DNA of 64,000 bases from an uncultured Opitutales bacterium (GTDB lineage: Bacteria > Verrucomicrobiota > Verrucomicrobiia > Opitutales > UBA953). Where the stretch lies: contig CAKUQY010000002.1 in assembly GCA_934675585.1 (NCBI GenBank), forward strand, positions 1 to 64,000. The letters are read 5' to 3'. The position numbers and the translations under genes were made by a program. Shown here in pieces: positions 8,816-18,483 of the stretch. Positions within the stretch are counted from its first letter, which is position 1. Each line of letters opens with the position of its first letter. The notes beneath the pieces are model-generated. The model was not told the DNA's origin, made no database searches, and saw nothing but the letters and a program-made list of their open reading frames with translations.

Positions 8816-9853
8816 ATGTCGCAAGTACAAAACAACGATTGGCAAAATGCACGGGAACGCGGCGCTGGCTTGTGGCGTATTCTCATCATTTTTTATTGTT
8901 ATAAAATTCTTGGACGCCGCATTACCAAGGCAATCGTGTGTGTTTTGTTTTGTTTTGCGTTCCCGTTTTTAAAATTGCCTCGACAATTTTCGCGCGATTT
9001 TCTTGACAAAATTGCGCGCGCAAAAGGCGTTCCCGCGAGCCATTTTTCGATATTTCGCCATTTGCTCAATTTTGTTTTTTCGCTCGTTGACAAACTCGCG
9101 GGCTGGTCAAACGCAATTGGCATGGAAAATTTGGCGATTAAAACGCCCGAAGGTTGGGACGCAATCAATCGCGTTTTCCAAGCCAAACAAGGCGCGTTTG
9201 TCATTTGCTCGCACCTCGGCAATATCGAGCTTTTTCGTGCCGCATTTCTCAACAACGAAATTTCCAAACGCTTGCGCATCAACATCATTATCGCCACGCA
9301 AATTTCTTCAACATTTGCGCAAGCGATGCAAATCATTAACGGGAACGCGGGCGACAAATTAATCGAAGTTCACACGCTCGGCATCGATACCGCAATCACC
9401 ATCGAAGAAAAAATTGCCAAAGGCGAAATGGTTATCATGGCAGGCGATCGCGTGCTCGGTCGCGCCACACAAAAAACAGCAACTTCACTACCATTTTTAG
9501 GCGTTCCCGCAAATTTTCCCAACGGCGTTTATCGATTTGCCGCCTCACTCAATTGTCCCGTTTTCGCCATTTTTACTTTGCCCAAAAATAACGGCGGCGA
9601 AATTTATGTTTACGAATTAGAAAATAGTGAAGAGTGGAGAGTGGAGAGTGGAGAGAACGTTCCCGCGAACGAAAACCTATTAAACCCTATTCCATCTACG
9701 GTGGTTTCCAATTCCGTCAATTCTGCCGTTCCCGCGAATTCTCACGCCCGCGCGCAAAATTTACAAAAACAATTCGTCGCGATTCTCGAAAAAATGACTC
9801 TCGCGCATCCTTATCAATGGTTTAACTTTTTCAAATTTTGGAAAGATGAATAA
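8816..9853 (+). CDS. LpxL/HtrB-like lysophospholipid acyltransferase
   Basis: Membrane-associated acyltransferase of the lipid A biosynthesis family, probably attaching the polyene or a fatty acyl chain to a lipid carrier. The N-terminus (RERGAGLWRILIIFYCYKILGRR) matches that family, and SHLGNIELFRA contains the H-x4-E catalytic motif near residue 140. The C-terminus PYQWFNFFKFWKD is also typical. Residues about 268-308 are an in-frame insert made of GTGGAGA repeats and CCTATTAAACCCTATTCC-type DNA, similar to that in the DUF3261 gene. The insert lies near the C-terminus, where a surface loop could accommodate it. The gene overlaps the following LolA-like gene by 8 bp. Confidence 0.85.
   Translation: MSQVQNNDWQNARERGAGLWRILIIFYCYKILGRRITKAIVCVLFCFAFPFLKLPRQFSRDFLDKIARAKGVPASHFSIFRHLLNFVFSLVDKLAGWSNAIGMENLAIKTPEGWDAINRVFQAKQGAFVICSHLGNIELFRAAFLNNEISKRLRINIIIATQISSTFAQAMQIINGNAGDKLIEVHTLGIDTAITIEEKIAKGEMVIMAGDRVLGRATQKTATSLPFLGVPANFPNGVYRFAASLNCPVFAIFTLPKNNGGEIYVYELENSEEWRVESGENVPANENLLNPIPSTVVSNSVNSAVPANSHARAQNLQKQFVAILEKMTLAHPYQWFNFFKFWKDE
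9622..9740 (+). repeat. In-frame repeat insert within the acyltransferase gene
   Basis: GTGGAGA units (about 9630-9655), a copy of the iterated word, CCTATTAAACCCTATTCC, then ATTCCGTCAATTCTGCCGTT. The organisation matches the insert at 6261-6420 in another gene of the operon. It adds about 40 residues without disrupting the frame. Confidence 0.7.
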
Positions 9854-10454
9854 ATTATTTTTAATCCTCACACTTTGCGTTCCCGCGTTTGCGACCGCAG
9901 AAAGCGTTCCCGCGAACGAAATTTTATCGCTCGTTCCCGCCAGCGAAATTGTTTCTGGCGACTTTGAGCAAAACAAAGAATTGCTCGACCTCGAACTCGA
10001 ATTAAAATCATCGGGAACATTTGTTTTTTCCAAGCAACAAGGCGCACTTTGGCAAACGCTCGTTCCCACAAAATCGACAATTTTTATTGGCGATGATGCG
10101 CTTATTTTCTTTGACAAAAACGATCGCGCCACGCAAAAAATTACGATCAATTCAAGCGCGAGCGCTCAAGAAATCACACAAATTATCAAAGACGCGATGC
10201 TCGGCAACATCGCCGCGCTCGAAAAAATTTTTACACTCAACGCTGAAAAAAACGGCGAAAATTGGCAAGTCAAACTCACGCCAAAACAAAGCGCATTACC
10301 ATTCAGCGAAATTACAATTTGCGGGAACGTCCAAGCAATCGCAAGTGTTCATTTTATCAATGATACGCGCGATGAAGCCACAAAAATCAAACTCAAAAAT
10401 GTCCAAAACAACGTTCCCGCCGCGCTCGAAAAATTCAAAAAATTTGAACAATAA
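9846..10454 (+). CDS. LolA-like periplasmic lipid carrier
   Basis: Exported protein related to the outer-membrane lipoprotein carrier LolA. The signal peptide MNKLFLILTLCVPAFATA is followed by a LolA-like body: FEQNKELLDLELELKSSGTF, then GALWQTLVPTKSTIFIGDDAL. At 202 residues it has the usual length. In aryl-polyene clusters a LolA-like protein is encoded next to an MMPL exporter, as here, and is thought to carry the pigment across the periplasm. It overlaps the upstream acyltransferase by 8 bp and lies 5 bp before the exporter gene, so all three are likely translated from one mRNA. Confidence 0.82.
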   Translation: MNKLFLILTLCVPAFATAESVPANEILSLVPASEIVSGDFEQNKELLDLELELKSSGTFVFSKQQGALWQTLVPTKSTIFIGDDALIFFDKNDRATQKITINSSASAQEITQIIKDAMLGNIAALEKIFTLNAEKNGENWQVKLTPKQSALPFSEITICGNVQAIASVHFINDTRDEATKIKLKNVQNNVPAALEKFKKFEQ

Positions 10455-10459
10455 TCTCA

Positions 10460-12709
10460 ATGATCGCACGCATTTTTCATTGGCTTTGGTTGCCCATTTT
10501 AAGCGCGATTGTCGCGGGAACGACAGCACTTTTTTTCTGCCGTCCTATCAAAATTGAAAGCAGTTTTTACTCGCTCTTGCCGCTTTCGCAAAACGCTGCA
10601 ATCAAACAAGAAGCCATTGAAAAAATTTCAAAAAAATCAGCAAGTTTAGTGCACATTATTTTCGTTCCCGCAAGCGATGGCGATTTAACAAGCGCAATTG
10701 AACAACAAAAAAAGTTTGCAAGCGCCGCGCTCGACGGGAACGCGTTTGAACTCGACACGCTCGCCGCGCTACCTAACGAAATGCTTAAAACCGTCGCGAG
10801 CATTTTTAAACCTTATCGCTTTCAATTACTTTCTGAAAAACACGCGCAATTACTCGAACAAAACAACGCTGAAAAACTCGCAGAAAACGCGCTCGCTGCG
10901 CTACATTCGCCCGTTAGCGCGCGACTTTTGCCCGTGCGCGACGACCCGTTCGGCTTGCTGACCGATTTTTTTCTTGAAAATCCGCTTTTGCGTTCGCCGT
11001 TTCATTTTATTGATGGCGTTCCCGTGGCAAAATTAGCCGACGAACAATTTGTCGCCTATTTACCTTTGCGCGCACGCAATCACGATTCTTTAAAACAATT
11101 AGTTGCCGACATTGAGCATTTGCAAACGCTCCAAACGCAATTGAGCAACAGCATGGTCAAAATAGAACTCGCGGGCGTTCCCGTCCACACCGCGATTTCA
11201 GCATCGCAAAGTTTGCGCGAAATCAACATGCTTTCGCTCGCATCGATTGGATTTTTATTCATCATTTTCTTTGCAATTTTTCGCTCGTTAAAAACTTTTT
11301 TTGTGGGTGCGGGAACGCTCGCGCTTGCGGGAACGCTGGCTTTTGTTTGCACAAATGCAATTTTTGGCAACATTCACACCTTGACTTTGGTTTTTGGCTG
11401 TTCGTTGTTAGGCATTGCGGTCGATTACATTTTGCATCTCGTCATCGCGGGAACGCTCACGCGAGCACTCGCGCGCGCTTTGATTCTTTCGGCGGGAACG
11501 ACTTGCCTTGCGTTCGCGGTTTTTCTTTTTGAAAAAGTTGAATTATTGCAACAAATTGCAACATTTACAATCATCGGCATCGCGGGAACGCTACTCATCG
11601 TGCTCACCATTTTAGCGCGTTTTGATTGGCTAAAAAAATCGTTCCCGCGCGAACGAGCGCTCAACAACGCCAATAAATTAGCCAACTTTTTCAATGCTGC
11701 GGGAACGCTAAAATATTCACAAATTTGCGTTTTTGGCACGCTTTTACTCGCGGGAACGCTGGCGGTAATTTTTGGAAATTATCGCGAAGATTTGAAAAAA
11801 CTTTACGAGCCCTCGCCCGCGCTTAAACAAGCAGAAATGCACTACGCGCAAATGGTCGGCTATCAATCGATGCAAACGTTTCTCGCAACCGCGCCCGATG
11901 AAGCAACGCTGCTCAACAAACTCAACCAATTTGAAAAATCTGTACTCGAGCAAAATAAAAACGCGCAAATTACAAGCATTTCTCAGCTCGTCCCCGCGCC
12001 AGAAATTCAAACGCGCAATTTTAAATTAACCCAAAAACTACTCAAAAATCCGCCTGAAAATTTTCCAATTCGTGTCAAAAATTTGCCCCCAAAAATGGAA
12101 CTTTTTACGCCGACAAAACTTTTTGAAAACCGCGCGTTTGACGACATTTCAATGCTTTTTGGAAAACATGGCGATGAATTTTACGCGGTTGTTTTGGTAA
12201 AAAATGCGGACAAAAATAGCGTTGAAAAAATCGCGGGAACGCAAGCATTTCTCAATCTCGATTTTATCAGCGAAACCAATCGTTTTCTCGAAAATTGTCG
12301 CAACCAAACCGCCATTTATCTTGCGCTGGCGCTCGCGGGAACGCTTATTTTATTCACTTTGAGCTACGGCATTCAGCGCGGCCCGCGAATGATTTTGCCC
12401 ACGCTTGGCGCGCTCGCGGGAACGCTGGCTGTGATGAGCGCGTGCGGCATTGCGATTTCGTTATTTCATTTGCTGGCACTGTTTTTAATTTTAGGTTTTG
12501 GTGTCGATTACATTATTCACGCAACAGAAAATCAAGCGCGTTCCCGCGAAAGCTCTCTCAGCATTTTGCTTTCGTGCACAACAACATTTGTTGCGTTTGG
12601 ATTTCTTGCATTTACGGCGTTCCCGCTCACGCGTGAAATTGGCATTCTCGTTGCGGTCGGCCTTATGTTTTCTTACACGCTCAGCAATTTTGTCGCGATA
12701 AAAAAATAA
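10460..12709 (+). CDS. MMPL/RND-superfamily exporter of the APE-like cluster
   Basis: Inner-membrane protein of 749 residues with one N-terminal membrane segment, a periplasmic domain (about 40-245), a five-helix bundle (about 250-385), a second periplasmic domain (about 425-615) and a final bundle. The GIAVDYILH (residue about 315) and GFGVDYIIHA (about 680) motifs are the twin sterol-sensing/MMPL-type helices with the proton-relay Asp-Tyr pair. It probably extracts the lipid-linked polyene for transfer to the LolA-like protein. The iterated word is very dense: about 18 copies, many read in frame as Ala-Gly-Thr within membrane helices. The gene ends 1 bp before the convergent recD2. Confidence 0.87.
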   Translation: MIARIFHWLWLPILSAIVAGTTALFFCRPIKIESSFYSLLPLSQNAAIKQEAIEKISKKSASLVHIIFVPASDGDLTSAIEQQKKFASAALDGNAFELDTLAALPNEMLKTVASIFKPYRFQLLSEKHAQLLEQNNAEKLAENALAALHSPVSARLLPVRDDPFGLLTDFFLENPLLRSPFHFIDGVPVAKLADEQFVAYLPLRARNHDSLKQLVADIEHLQTLQTQLSNSMVKIELAGVPVHTAISASQSLREINMLSLASIGFLFIIFFAIFRSLKTFFVGAGTLALAGTLAFVCTNAIFGNIHTLTLVFGCSLLGIAVDYILHLVIAGTLTRALARALILSAGTTCLAFAVFLFEKVELLQQIATFTIIGIAGTLLIVLTILARFDWLKKSFPRERALNNANKLANFFNAAGTLKYSQICVFGTLLLAGTLAVIFGNYREDLKKLYEPSPALKQAEMHYAQMVGYQSMQTFLATAPDEATLLNKLNQFEKSVLEQNKNAQITSISQLVPAPEIQTRNFKLTQKLLKNPPENFPIRVKNLPPKMELFTPTKLFENRAFDDISMLFGKHGDEFYAVVLVKNADKNSVEKIAGTQAFLNLDFISETNRFLENCRNQTAIYLALALAGTLILFTLSYGIQRGPRMILPTLGALAGTLAVMSACGIAISLFHLLALFLILGFGVDYIIHATENQARSRESSLSILLSCTTTFVAFGFLAFTAFPLTREIGILVAVGLMFSYTLSNFVAIKK

Positions 12710-12710
12710 A

Positions 12711-14945
12711 TTACGCGCTCGCAATTAAGCGTTCCCGCAACGTCGTAATGCGCTTGGTGGCTTCTTCGTTTTTGACCGCCATAAAATACGCTCCCGCCTG
12801 CCCAACAATAAAAACTTTTTTACGGCCGCGCGTAATCGCTGTGTAAATCAAATTACGACGCAACATCATAAATTGCGCTTTAACAACGGGAATAATAACG
12901 ATAGGAAATTCTGAACCTTGCGATTTGTGAATCGTGATTGCGTAAGCAAGTAACAATTCGCTTTGCGCCTCAGTTTTTGTGTAGGCAACTTCTGTTTTAT
13001 CAAAGCGCACAATAATTTTATCGTCATCTTTATCAATCGCGATGATGATTCCCATATCGCCATTAAAAACATTTTTGTCGTAATTATTGCGCGTTTGAAT
13101 CACTTTGTCGCCAACTTCAAAATGGTTGCTCGCAAAAGTATTTTCGGCGGGAACGCCTTTGCTCGCTTTTTGCAAATATGCGTTGAGTGCTTGCACGCCA
13201 ACATCGCCTTTGTGCATCGCCGTCAAAATTTGAATATCATCAAGCGCGTTCACGCCAAACAATTGCGGAAGCACTTTGGTCGCGAGCGCAATCACTTTTT
13301 TCTTAGTTTCTTCGGGCGTTTCGCAAGGCAAAAAGAAAATGTCGCGCGTTTCATCGATTTCACCAAAACTCATAATTTTTTGCGGGAACGCGGGATTGCC
13401 GTGCAAAACATTGTGCGCCGTCGTAACGATTCCCGAACGCGCGCCTTGCCGAAAAACGGCTTGCAATGTCGTTGTCGCAATCGTTCCCGCGAAAATAAAA
13501 TCGCTCAAAACATTGCCCGCGCCCACGCTCGGCAACTGATTAACATCGCCCACAAAAACAATGTGAGCCGTTGGATTTACATGACGCAAAAGGCGCGCAG
13601 CCAAACGCACATCCAGCATCGAAGATTCGTCAACAATCACAAAATCGGCTTCCAAAAAAGAAATTTCATCTTCGTTCCCGCCAACAATAAGTTCCCGCGA
13701 TTCTTCATCGGCATTTTTATGTTTTTCAGCACCGATATTAAGCATGCGGTGAATTGTTTTTGCGGGAACGCCGGTTGATTCTGCCATGCGTTGTGCGGCA
13801 CGTCCCGTAGGGGCGGCCAATTGAATTGCCACTTTTTTTGCTTTGAGAATAGAACAAATTGCGCTCAAAATAGTTGTTTTTCCCGTTCCCGGACCGCCCG
13901 TAATAATCGAAACTTTTTCGCGCAACGCTGTTTTAATCGCCGCAATTTGTTCGGGCGCAAAATCAAAGCCCGCACGGTCTTGAGCCCATTCAGCTGCGAT
14001 GTCAATTTTTATCGCCGGCAAACAACTTGGTGCGCGCTGAATGGTTGTAATCGTTTCGGCAATTTCGATTTCTGCAAGCTCCAAACTGGGACGTTGAATC
14101 AATCGCGTTTCGCTCAAATCTTGCGTTCCCGCGGGAACACGCAAAAGTTTTGATTTTACAAGCGCGTCGATCGTCGCTTCAATTAATTCACTTTTTACGG
14201 CTAACTTTTCAACGGCTTTTTCGCGCAAAAAATTGTACGGCGTTGCGGTGTTGCCTTCGCCTTCAATTTCTTCAAAAGTATAAAAAATGCCCGCGCGCAA
14301 ACGGTTGGGATTTTCATTGCCAAGACCTAAATTGCGCGCAATTTTATCGGCTGTCGGGAACGCGATTCCGTTGATGTCGTAAGCTAATTGATATGGATTT
14401 TCGCGAATAATTTTCATCGCGTTATCGCCGTATTTTTCGAGAATTTTTGCGCATTGCCCGAGATGAATTCCGTAAGTTTGCATCTCTGAAAAAATAGCGT
14501 GTAAATGACGATGTTTTTCCCAAGCTTGATGAATGATGCGCACGCGGCGATCGCTGATGCCTTTGACTTCGCGCAAGCGTCCCGCTTCTTCAGAAATCAC
14601 TCTCAAAGTATCTGCGCCAAAATAATCGACAATGCGATTCGCGTAAGTTTTGCCGATGCCTTCGACAAATTTACTCCCCAAATATTTGCGAATACCGTGA
14701 ACACTCGCAGGCAATTTGCTATGAAAAGTTGCGACAGAAAATTGGCGACCATATTTTTTGTCCTCAATCCACGTTCCCGTGAGTTCAAGGGTTTCGCCAC
14801 ATTGCACGCCTGGCAAAATGCCTTTGATTGTAATGTCGCTATTTAAAATCGTCGCGTCGTCGCAATGAATTTCCGCAATTGTAAAATGCGTGTCTTCATT
14901 CGCCCAAATAATTTTTTCGAGAACGCCAATTAATCGTTCAGGCAT
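12711..14945 (-). CDS. recD2: ATP-dependent helicase RecD2
   Basis: Superfamily 1B 5'-3' DNA helicase acting alone in DNA repair, in contrast to RecD of RecBCD. The N-terminal domain (1-330) includes helix-hairpin-helix-like blocks, e.g. VKGISDRRVRII and YGIHLGQCAKILEKYGDNA. The ATPase has Walker A GGPGTGKT at about 353, Walker B VDESSMLD, and motif VI AITRGRKKV near the C-terminus. TIHKSQGSEFP is the usual motif V region. The 744-residue length fits RecD2. The start overlaps the stop of the next upstream gene (ExbB-like) by 8 bp, so these genes are one operon. The 3' end converges on the MMPL gene with almost no gap. Confidence 0.94.
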   Translation of the reverse strand: MPERLIGVLEKIIWANEDTHFTIAEIHCDDATILNSDITIKGILPGVQCGETLELTGTWIEDKKYGRQFSVATFHSKLPASVHGIRKYLGSKFVEGIGKTYANRIVDYFGADTLRVISEEAGRLREVKGISDRRVRIIHQAWEKHRHLHAIFSEMQTYGIHLGQCAKILEKYGDNAMKIIRENPYQLAYDINGIAFPTADKIARNLGLGNENPNRLRAGIFYTFEEIEGEGNTATPYNFLREKAVEKLAVKSELIEATIDALVKSKLLRVPAGTQDLSETRLIQRPSLELAEIEIAETITTIQRAPSCLPAIKIDIAAEWAQDRAGFDFAPEQIAAIKTALREKVSIITGGPGTGKTTILSAICSILKAKKVAIQLAAPTGRAAQRMAESTGVPAKTIHRMLNIGAEKHKNADEESRELIVGGNEDEISFLEADFVIVDESSMLDVRLAARLLRHVNPTAHIVFVGDVNQLPSVGAGNVLSDFIFAGTIATTTLQAVFRQGARSGIVTTAHNVLHGNPAFPQKIMSFGEIDETRDIFFLPCETPEETKKKVIALATKVLPQLFGVNALDDIQILTAMHKGDVGVQALNAYLQKASKGVPAENTFASNHFEVGDKVIQTRNNYDKNVFNGDMGIIIAIDKDDDKIIVRFDKTEVAYTKTEAQSELLLAYAITIHKSQGSEFPIVIIPVVKAQFMMLRRNLIYTAITRGRKKVFIVGQAGAYFMAVKNEEATKRITTLRERLIASA

Positions 14946-15585
14946 CGTTTTGCGATTGTTTGTTTTCGTAAATAATAAAACGAATCAACGCGATGGCGGA
15001 GCTTTCAATATCGTTAACAATATTCCCAATACGGCCAATAATAAACGCATGGGCGAGATAAAAAACGATTGCGATTACCAAGCCCAAACCCGTGGCTGTC
15101 AACGCCGAAGCAATGTCGCCAGAAAACAAATCTGCAGTTGCGTAATGCCCTGCACTTTTCATCAAAAAGAATGCGCGCAAAAGTGCAAAAACCGTTCCCG
15201 CCAAACCCACTAATGGCGCCAAGCGCGCAAGCGTTGAAAGCGAAGTTGTACGACGTTGCAAAACCGGAATCTCAAGCATGGCGGCTTCTTCTGCGGCGGT
15301 GCGCATGCGCGATTCGCTTTCGGCGCTGTGCAACAAAATGGTTTTCAAAACGCGCGAGACAGGACCAGGCGTATTTTCGCAAACGGTCAATGCTTCCATT
15401 AAGCGCCCACCTTTTAAATTATTGCAAATGCCTTCGACAAACATTGTGGCGTTAATTTGCGCGCGGTGCAAAAACACGATGCGCTCGACGATAAAAACCA
15501 AGCCAAACGCAAAAATTAAAAGCAAAAGCCACACAAACGGACCGCCGTCTGCAATGAGAGAAAATTGTACAATTTGTTGATCCAT
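14938..15585 (-). CDS. MotA/TolQ/ExbB-family proton channel protein
   Basis: Inner-membrane protein that uses the proton gradient to energise outer-membrane transport or Tol-type functions. It has an N-terminal segment (GPFVWLLLLIFAFGLVFIVERIVFLH) and a conserved C-terminal hairpin, TLARLAPLVGLAGTVFALLRAF and GDIASALTATGLGLVIAIVFYLAH, which includes the Pro-Leu-x-Gly-Leu-x-Gly-Thr-Val motif. At 215 residues it resembles ExbB. The usual partner ExbD/TolR is not adjacent in the visible sequence; instead recD2 follows, overlapping by 8 bp. A TPR protein precedes it by 5 bp. The combination suggests a periplasmic TPR-channel system. Confidence 0.88.
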   Translation of the reverse strand: MDQQIVQFSLIADGGPFVWLLLLIFAFGLVFIVERIVFLHRAQINATMFVEGICNNLKGGRLMEALTVCENTPGPVSRVLKTILLHSAESESRMRTAAEEAAMLEIPVLQRRTTSLSTLARLAPLVGLAGTVFALLRAFFLMKSAGHYATADLFSGDIASALTATGLGLVIAIVFYLAHAFIIGRIGNIVNDIESSAIALIRFIIYENKQSQNDA

Positions 15586-15590
15586 AAAAT

Positions 15591-18314
15591 TTATTTTCCT
15601 TTAATTGTCGCCAAGCGCGTGCGTGCGTATTCTTGGCCTGGAATCCAGCCGCCGCCTGCCCAAAGAATAATCACTTCGTAAGTATCGCGCGCGCTTTCAA
15701 AATTTTGTTCTTTTTCATATTCGAGCGCCAAGTTAAAAAGTGAACGCGCGACCCAATAACCGCCCGAAGTGCCGAGTGCTTCGGCGGGATCTTTTTGTCC
15801 GTTTGCGCTTGCTTTGCGAATAACCGAATCGGCGACATTCCAATAAAGTTTTTTTGCGTCTTGCGTCAAGCGTGCGGCGTCGATTTTTTCCGTTCCCGCG
15901 AGCAATGTTGCTTTTTGCAATAATGCGTAAGCCCATTTGTTTCCGGCTTCTGCCATTAACGCGCAATCGGCATTGGTGAGAGAATAAAGTCGCTCGTAGG
16001 CCGCGATGGCACGATCGATTTTTGCGAGTTGTTCCCGCAAAGGCGTTCCCGCGACGCGTGATTCAGAAGCGATGGCGAGCAAGCAATCGGCGCGCGAAAT
16101 TTCGACGCTGTGAATATCGTTGTGATTTGAAAAATCGTTAATGAGCGCGTCATAAATTGCGAGCGCGGCATCAAACGCATTTTGCGTTCTCAACAAATCT
16201 GCTTGGCGGGAACGCGCGTAAAAAACTAACGGCGATTCTGGATACAATTTAACTAATTGCTCGTAATTGTTTGCGGCATCGCGTTCCCGTCCGAGCGCGA
16301 TATTTTGCTGTGCCGCTTCAAAATAAGCAATCGTTGTGTAATGTTGCAACGTTGCGTGTCCCGCTGTCAATGCGATTAAATTTTCATACGCGCGCAATGC
16401 TTCAACGTGTTGGGCTTTACCTGCGTAATAGCGCGCTTCATCGATGTAAGAAATGATGACGGGAACGCTGTTTTTGTAATTTTCACGCATTTTTTTCAAT
16501 TGCTCAAACGCGTCTTTTTCTTCGCCTGCCAACAAATAGCCACGGAACAATTGTAATTGCGCCCACGCCAAAATTGTTTCGCGTTGATTCACGATGGTTG
16601 CCGACGTTCCCGCGGAAAGATTGTTTAAAATTTCAATCATTTCGCCAGTCGTTTTTTTTATCAAATCTGGCAATTTGAGTTCAACAACAATGAGCGTTTG
16701 CAACCACAAAGCCCGAATGCGAAAATCAACCATCACATCGCGATTTGCCAAAAATGTTTTAGAACGCGCGAGCGCTTGCTCAAGACGTCCAGAATCACGC
16801 AATGCCGAAATCAAAACACATTCCGCGCGCATACGCCACGCGCGCATTTCGGGCGTTTCTTTTTCTTTGCTTGGCAAATCGAGCAACATAATTGCTTGCG
16901 CAAAATCGTTATCGCGCACATAGGCAAAAACTCGTTGAAACATCAACAATGCCGAAAGCGCGGGATCGTTGCGCACATTTTTGCTCGCCTCGGTATAAAA
17001 ACTTGCGGCGCGCGAATAATCGCCAACTTTTGCATAACAATCTGCCAACGCGACTTGGTAAACCAATTGTTTTTCGGGATCGTCTTTTGACAAGACAATC
17101 AAACGCTCAAAATAATGCGTCAATTTAAGATAATTACCTTGTTGATAAGCCGACGCAACCAAAAATTGCAACGCGTCTGTTTCAAATGGGCTCGACGAAT
17201 AATTGAGGTCTAATTCGCGCGCCAAATGCTCGGCTTTAAGCGTTTCGCCTAACTCAACAGCGATGCGCATCCGCGTAATGAGTTCCCAATCAGCGACGCG
17301 ACTATCGGGCGGCAACAATTTTCCCGCAGGCAAAACTTGTGAATTATTACTCAAAAAGTTTTCAATATTTGCAGCCAAACTTTTTGCCAATTCATCACGC
17401 CCCGATTGCGCGTTCATCATCACGCCCAACCAAAGTCCTGTAAACGCAATGCCTTGCGTTTCGCGATCGGGGCGCGCGCGAATCACTTTCATAAATGCTT
17501 GTTGCGCCTCAACCGTTCCCGGTGAATCTTGCACCAACGCTTCCAATAAATCAAAATTGACACGTTCAGATTTTGGAATTTCTTCAAGCAACGAAAATGC
17601 TTTTCGCGCCTCATCGTATTTTCCCGCAACCGCCAACGCTTCAATATAAATGCGCGCAAAATTAGCCGCCTCGCTTGTTCCGCGGGAACGCATTACTTCT
17701 TCTCGCAAATTTGCCAAAGCTTTTTCATCGACAAAATTTTTACAATAAAGCAATTCGCTACGCAATTGATAATACTTAAAATGTGTTTGTTGTGTCGAAG
17801 AAACCGCCAACGCAATTGCTTGCGCAAAATCTTTTTTCATCGCGGCAAAATCGCCCGCATTTGCTTGAGCAACCGCGCGCGTCAAATAAAACCAAGGCAA
17901 ATCATTGCGCGACAAATCGGCGGGAACGAATAATTGCAAATCGCTCAACGCCTCGCGCCAATCGCCGCGTTCGAGCAAATTTAACATTGCCAAACGCAAT
18001 GATTTTTCGGGACAATCTTCGCATTTTTCCAACGTTTTGCGAGCATCTGCCAATTTGCCGTGATTCATTTGCGCCGTCGCCAAAATCAAAGCCACGCGGG
18101 AACGCGATTCTTCTTTTACCGAAGTTTTCAACGCGTCTTGCGCAAACATTTCTGCCAATTCTGTCAAACCAAGTTGCAAAGCGTCATCAGCCAACAAAAT
18201 TTTCGCCTCAGACGTTCCCGTCGCCAAATTTTGCGACAACGCGTCTTGCGCTCCCGCATGGCTAACAAATGCCAGCAAGCCCGCAACAACAAGCGCCCTC
18301 AACGAAAATCGCAT
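15591..18314 (-). CDS. Large secreted TPR-repeat protein
   Basis: Exported 907-residue protein; signal peptide MRFSLRALVVAGLLAFVSHAGA, probably cleaved after AGA or AQ. The rest is almost entirely helical tetratricopeptide-like repeats: for instance LALADCYAKVGDYSRAASFYTEAS, YFEAAQQNIALGRERDAANNYEQLV and FDAALAIYDALIND. Such proteins are scaffolds for periplasmic complexes. It precedes an ExbB-like channel by 5 bp, a pairing seen in Tol/Ton-like operons of Verrucomicrobiota and relatives (from memory). No catalytic domain is visible. I cannot give a more exact function. Confidence 0.8.
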   Translation of the reverse strand: MRFSLRALVVAGLLAFVSHAGAQDALSQNLATGTSEAKILLADDALQLGLTELAEMFAQDALKTSVKEESRSRVALILATAQMNHGKLADARKTLEKCEDCPEKSLRLAMLNLLERGDWREALSDLQLFVPADLSRNDLPWFYLTRAVAQANAGDFAAMKKDFAQAIALAVSSTQQTHFKYYQLRSELLYCKNFVDEKALANLREEVMRSRGTSEAANFARIYIEALAVAGKYDEARKAFSLLEEIPKSERVNFDLLEALVQDSPGTVEAQQAFMKVIRARPDRETQGIAFTGLWLGVMMNAQSGRDELAKSLAANIENFLSNNSQVLPAGKLLPPDSRVADWELITRMRIAVELGETLKAEHLARELDLNYSSSPFETDALQFLVASAYQQGNYLKLTHYFERLIVLSKDDPEKQLVYQVALADCYAKVGDYSRAASFYTEASKNVRNDPALSALLMFQRVFAYVRDNDFAQAIMLLDLPSKEKETPEMRAWRMRAECVLISALRDSGRLEQALARSKTFLANRDVMVDFRIRALWLQTLIVVELKLPDLIKKTTGEMIEILNNLSAGTSATIVNQRETILAWAQLQLFRGYLLAGEEKDAFEQLKKMRENYKNSVPVIISYIDEARYYAGKAQHVEALRAYENLIALTAGHATLQHYTTIAYFEAAQQNIALGRERDAANNYEQLVKLYPESPLVFYARSRQADLLRTQNAFDAALAIYDALINDFSNHNDIHSVEISRADCLLAIASESRVAGTPLREQLAKIDRAIAAYERLYSLTNADCALMAEAGNKWAYALLQKATLLAGTEKIDAARLTQDAKKLYWNVADSVIRKASANGQKDPAEALGTSGGYWVARSLFNLALEYEKEQNFESARDTYEVIILWAGGGWIPGQEYARTRLATIKGK

Positions 18315-18401
18315 AAAACTATTATAAATTGAGCAATGATAAATGACAATTTTTTTGCGGGAACGCGATTTTTAGGGCGGACTTTGCGATTTTTTCAATT
18401 G

Positions 18402-18431
18402 GCGGGAACGGTTTTCCCGCCGATTTTTTTG
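18402..18431 (+). terminator. Hairpin between divergent genes
   Basis: GGCGGGAA and TTCCCGCC (about 18402-18422) form an 8-bp stem containing a copy of the iterated word, followed on the plus strand by GATTTTTTT. It sits in a gap between two divergent genes, so it may attenuate reverse transcription rather than end a gene. Confidence 0.4.
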
Positions 18432-18483
18432 GGCTCTCATTCAGGTTGGCTGAAAAATCGAGAACACAAAAATAAAAATTTAA

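Noticed and set aside
12711..14945. recD of a RecBCD complex, with the iterated word as its Chi site
   Set aside because: The domain layout is RecD2, which works without RecBC, and no recB or recC lies nearby; the word also appears equally in both orientations.
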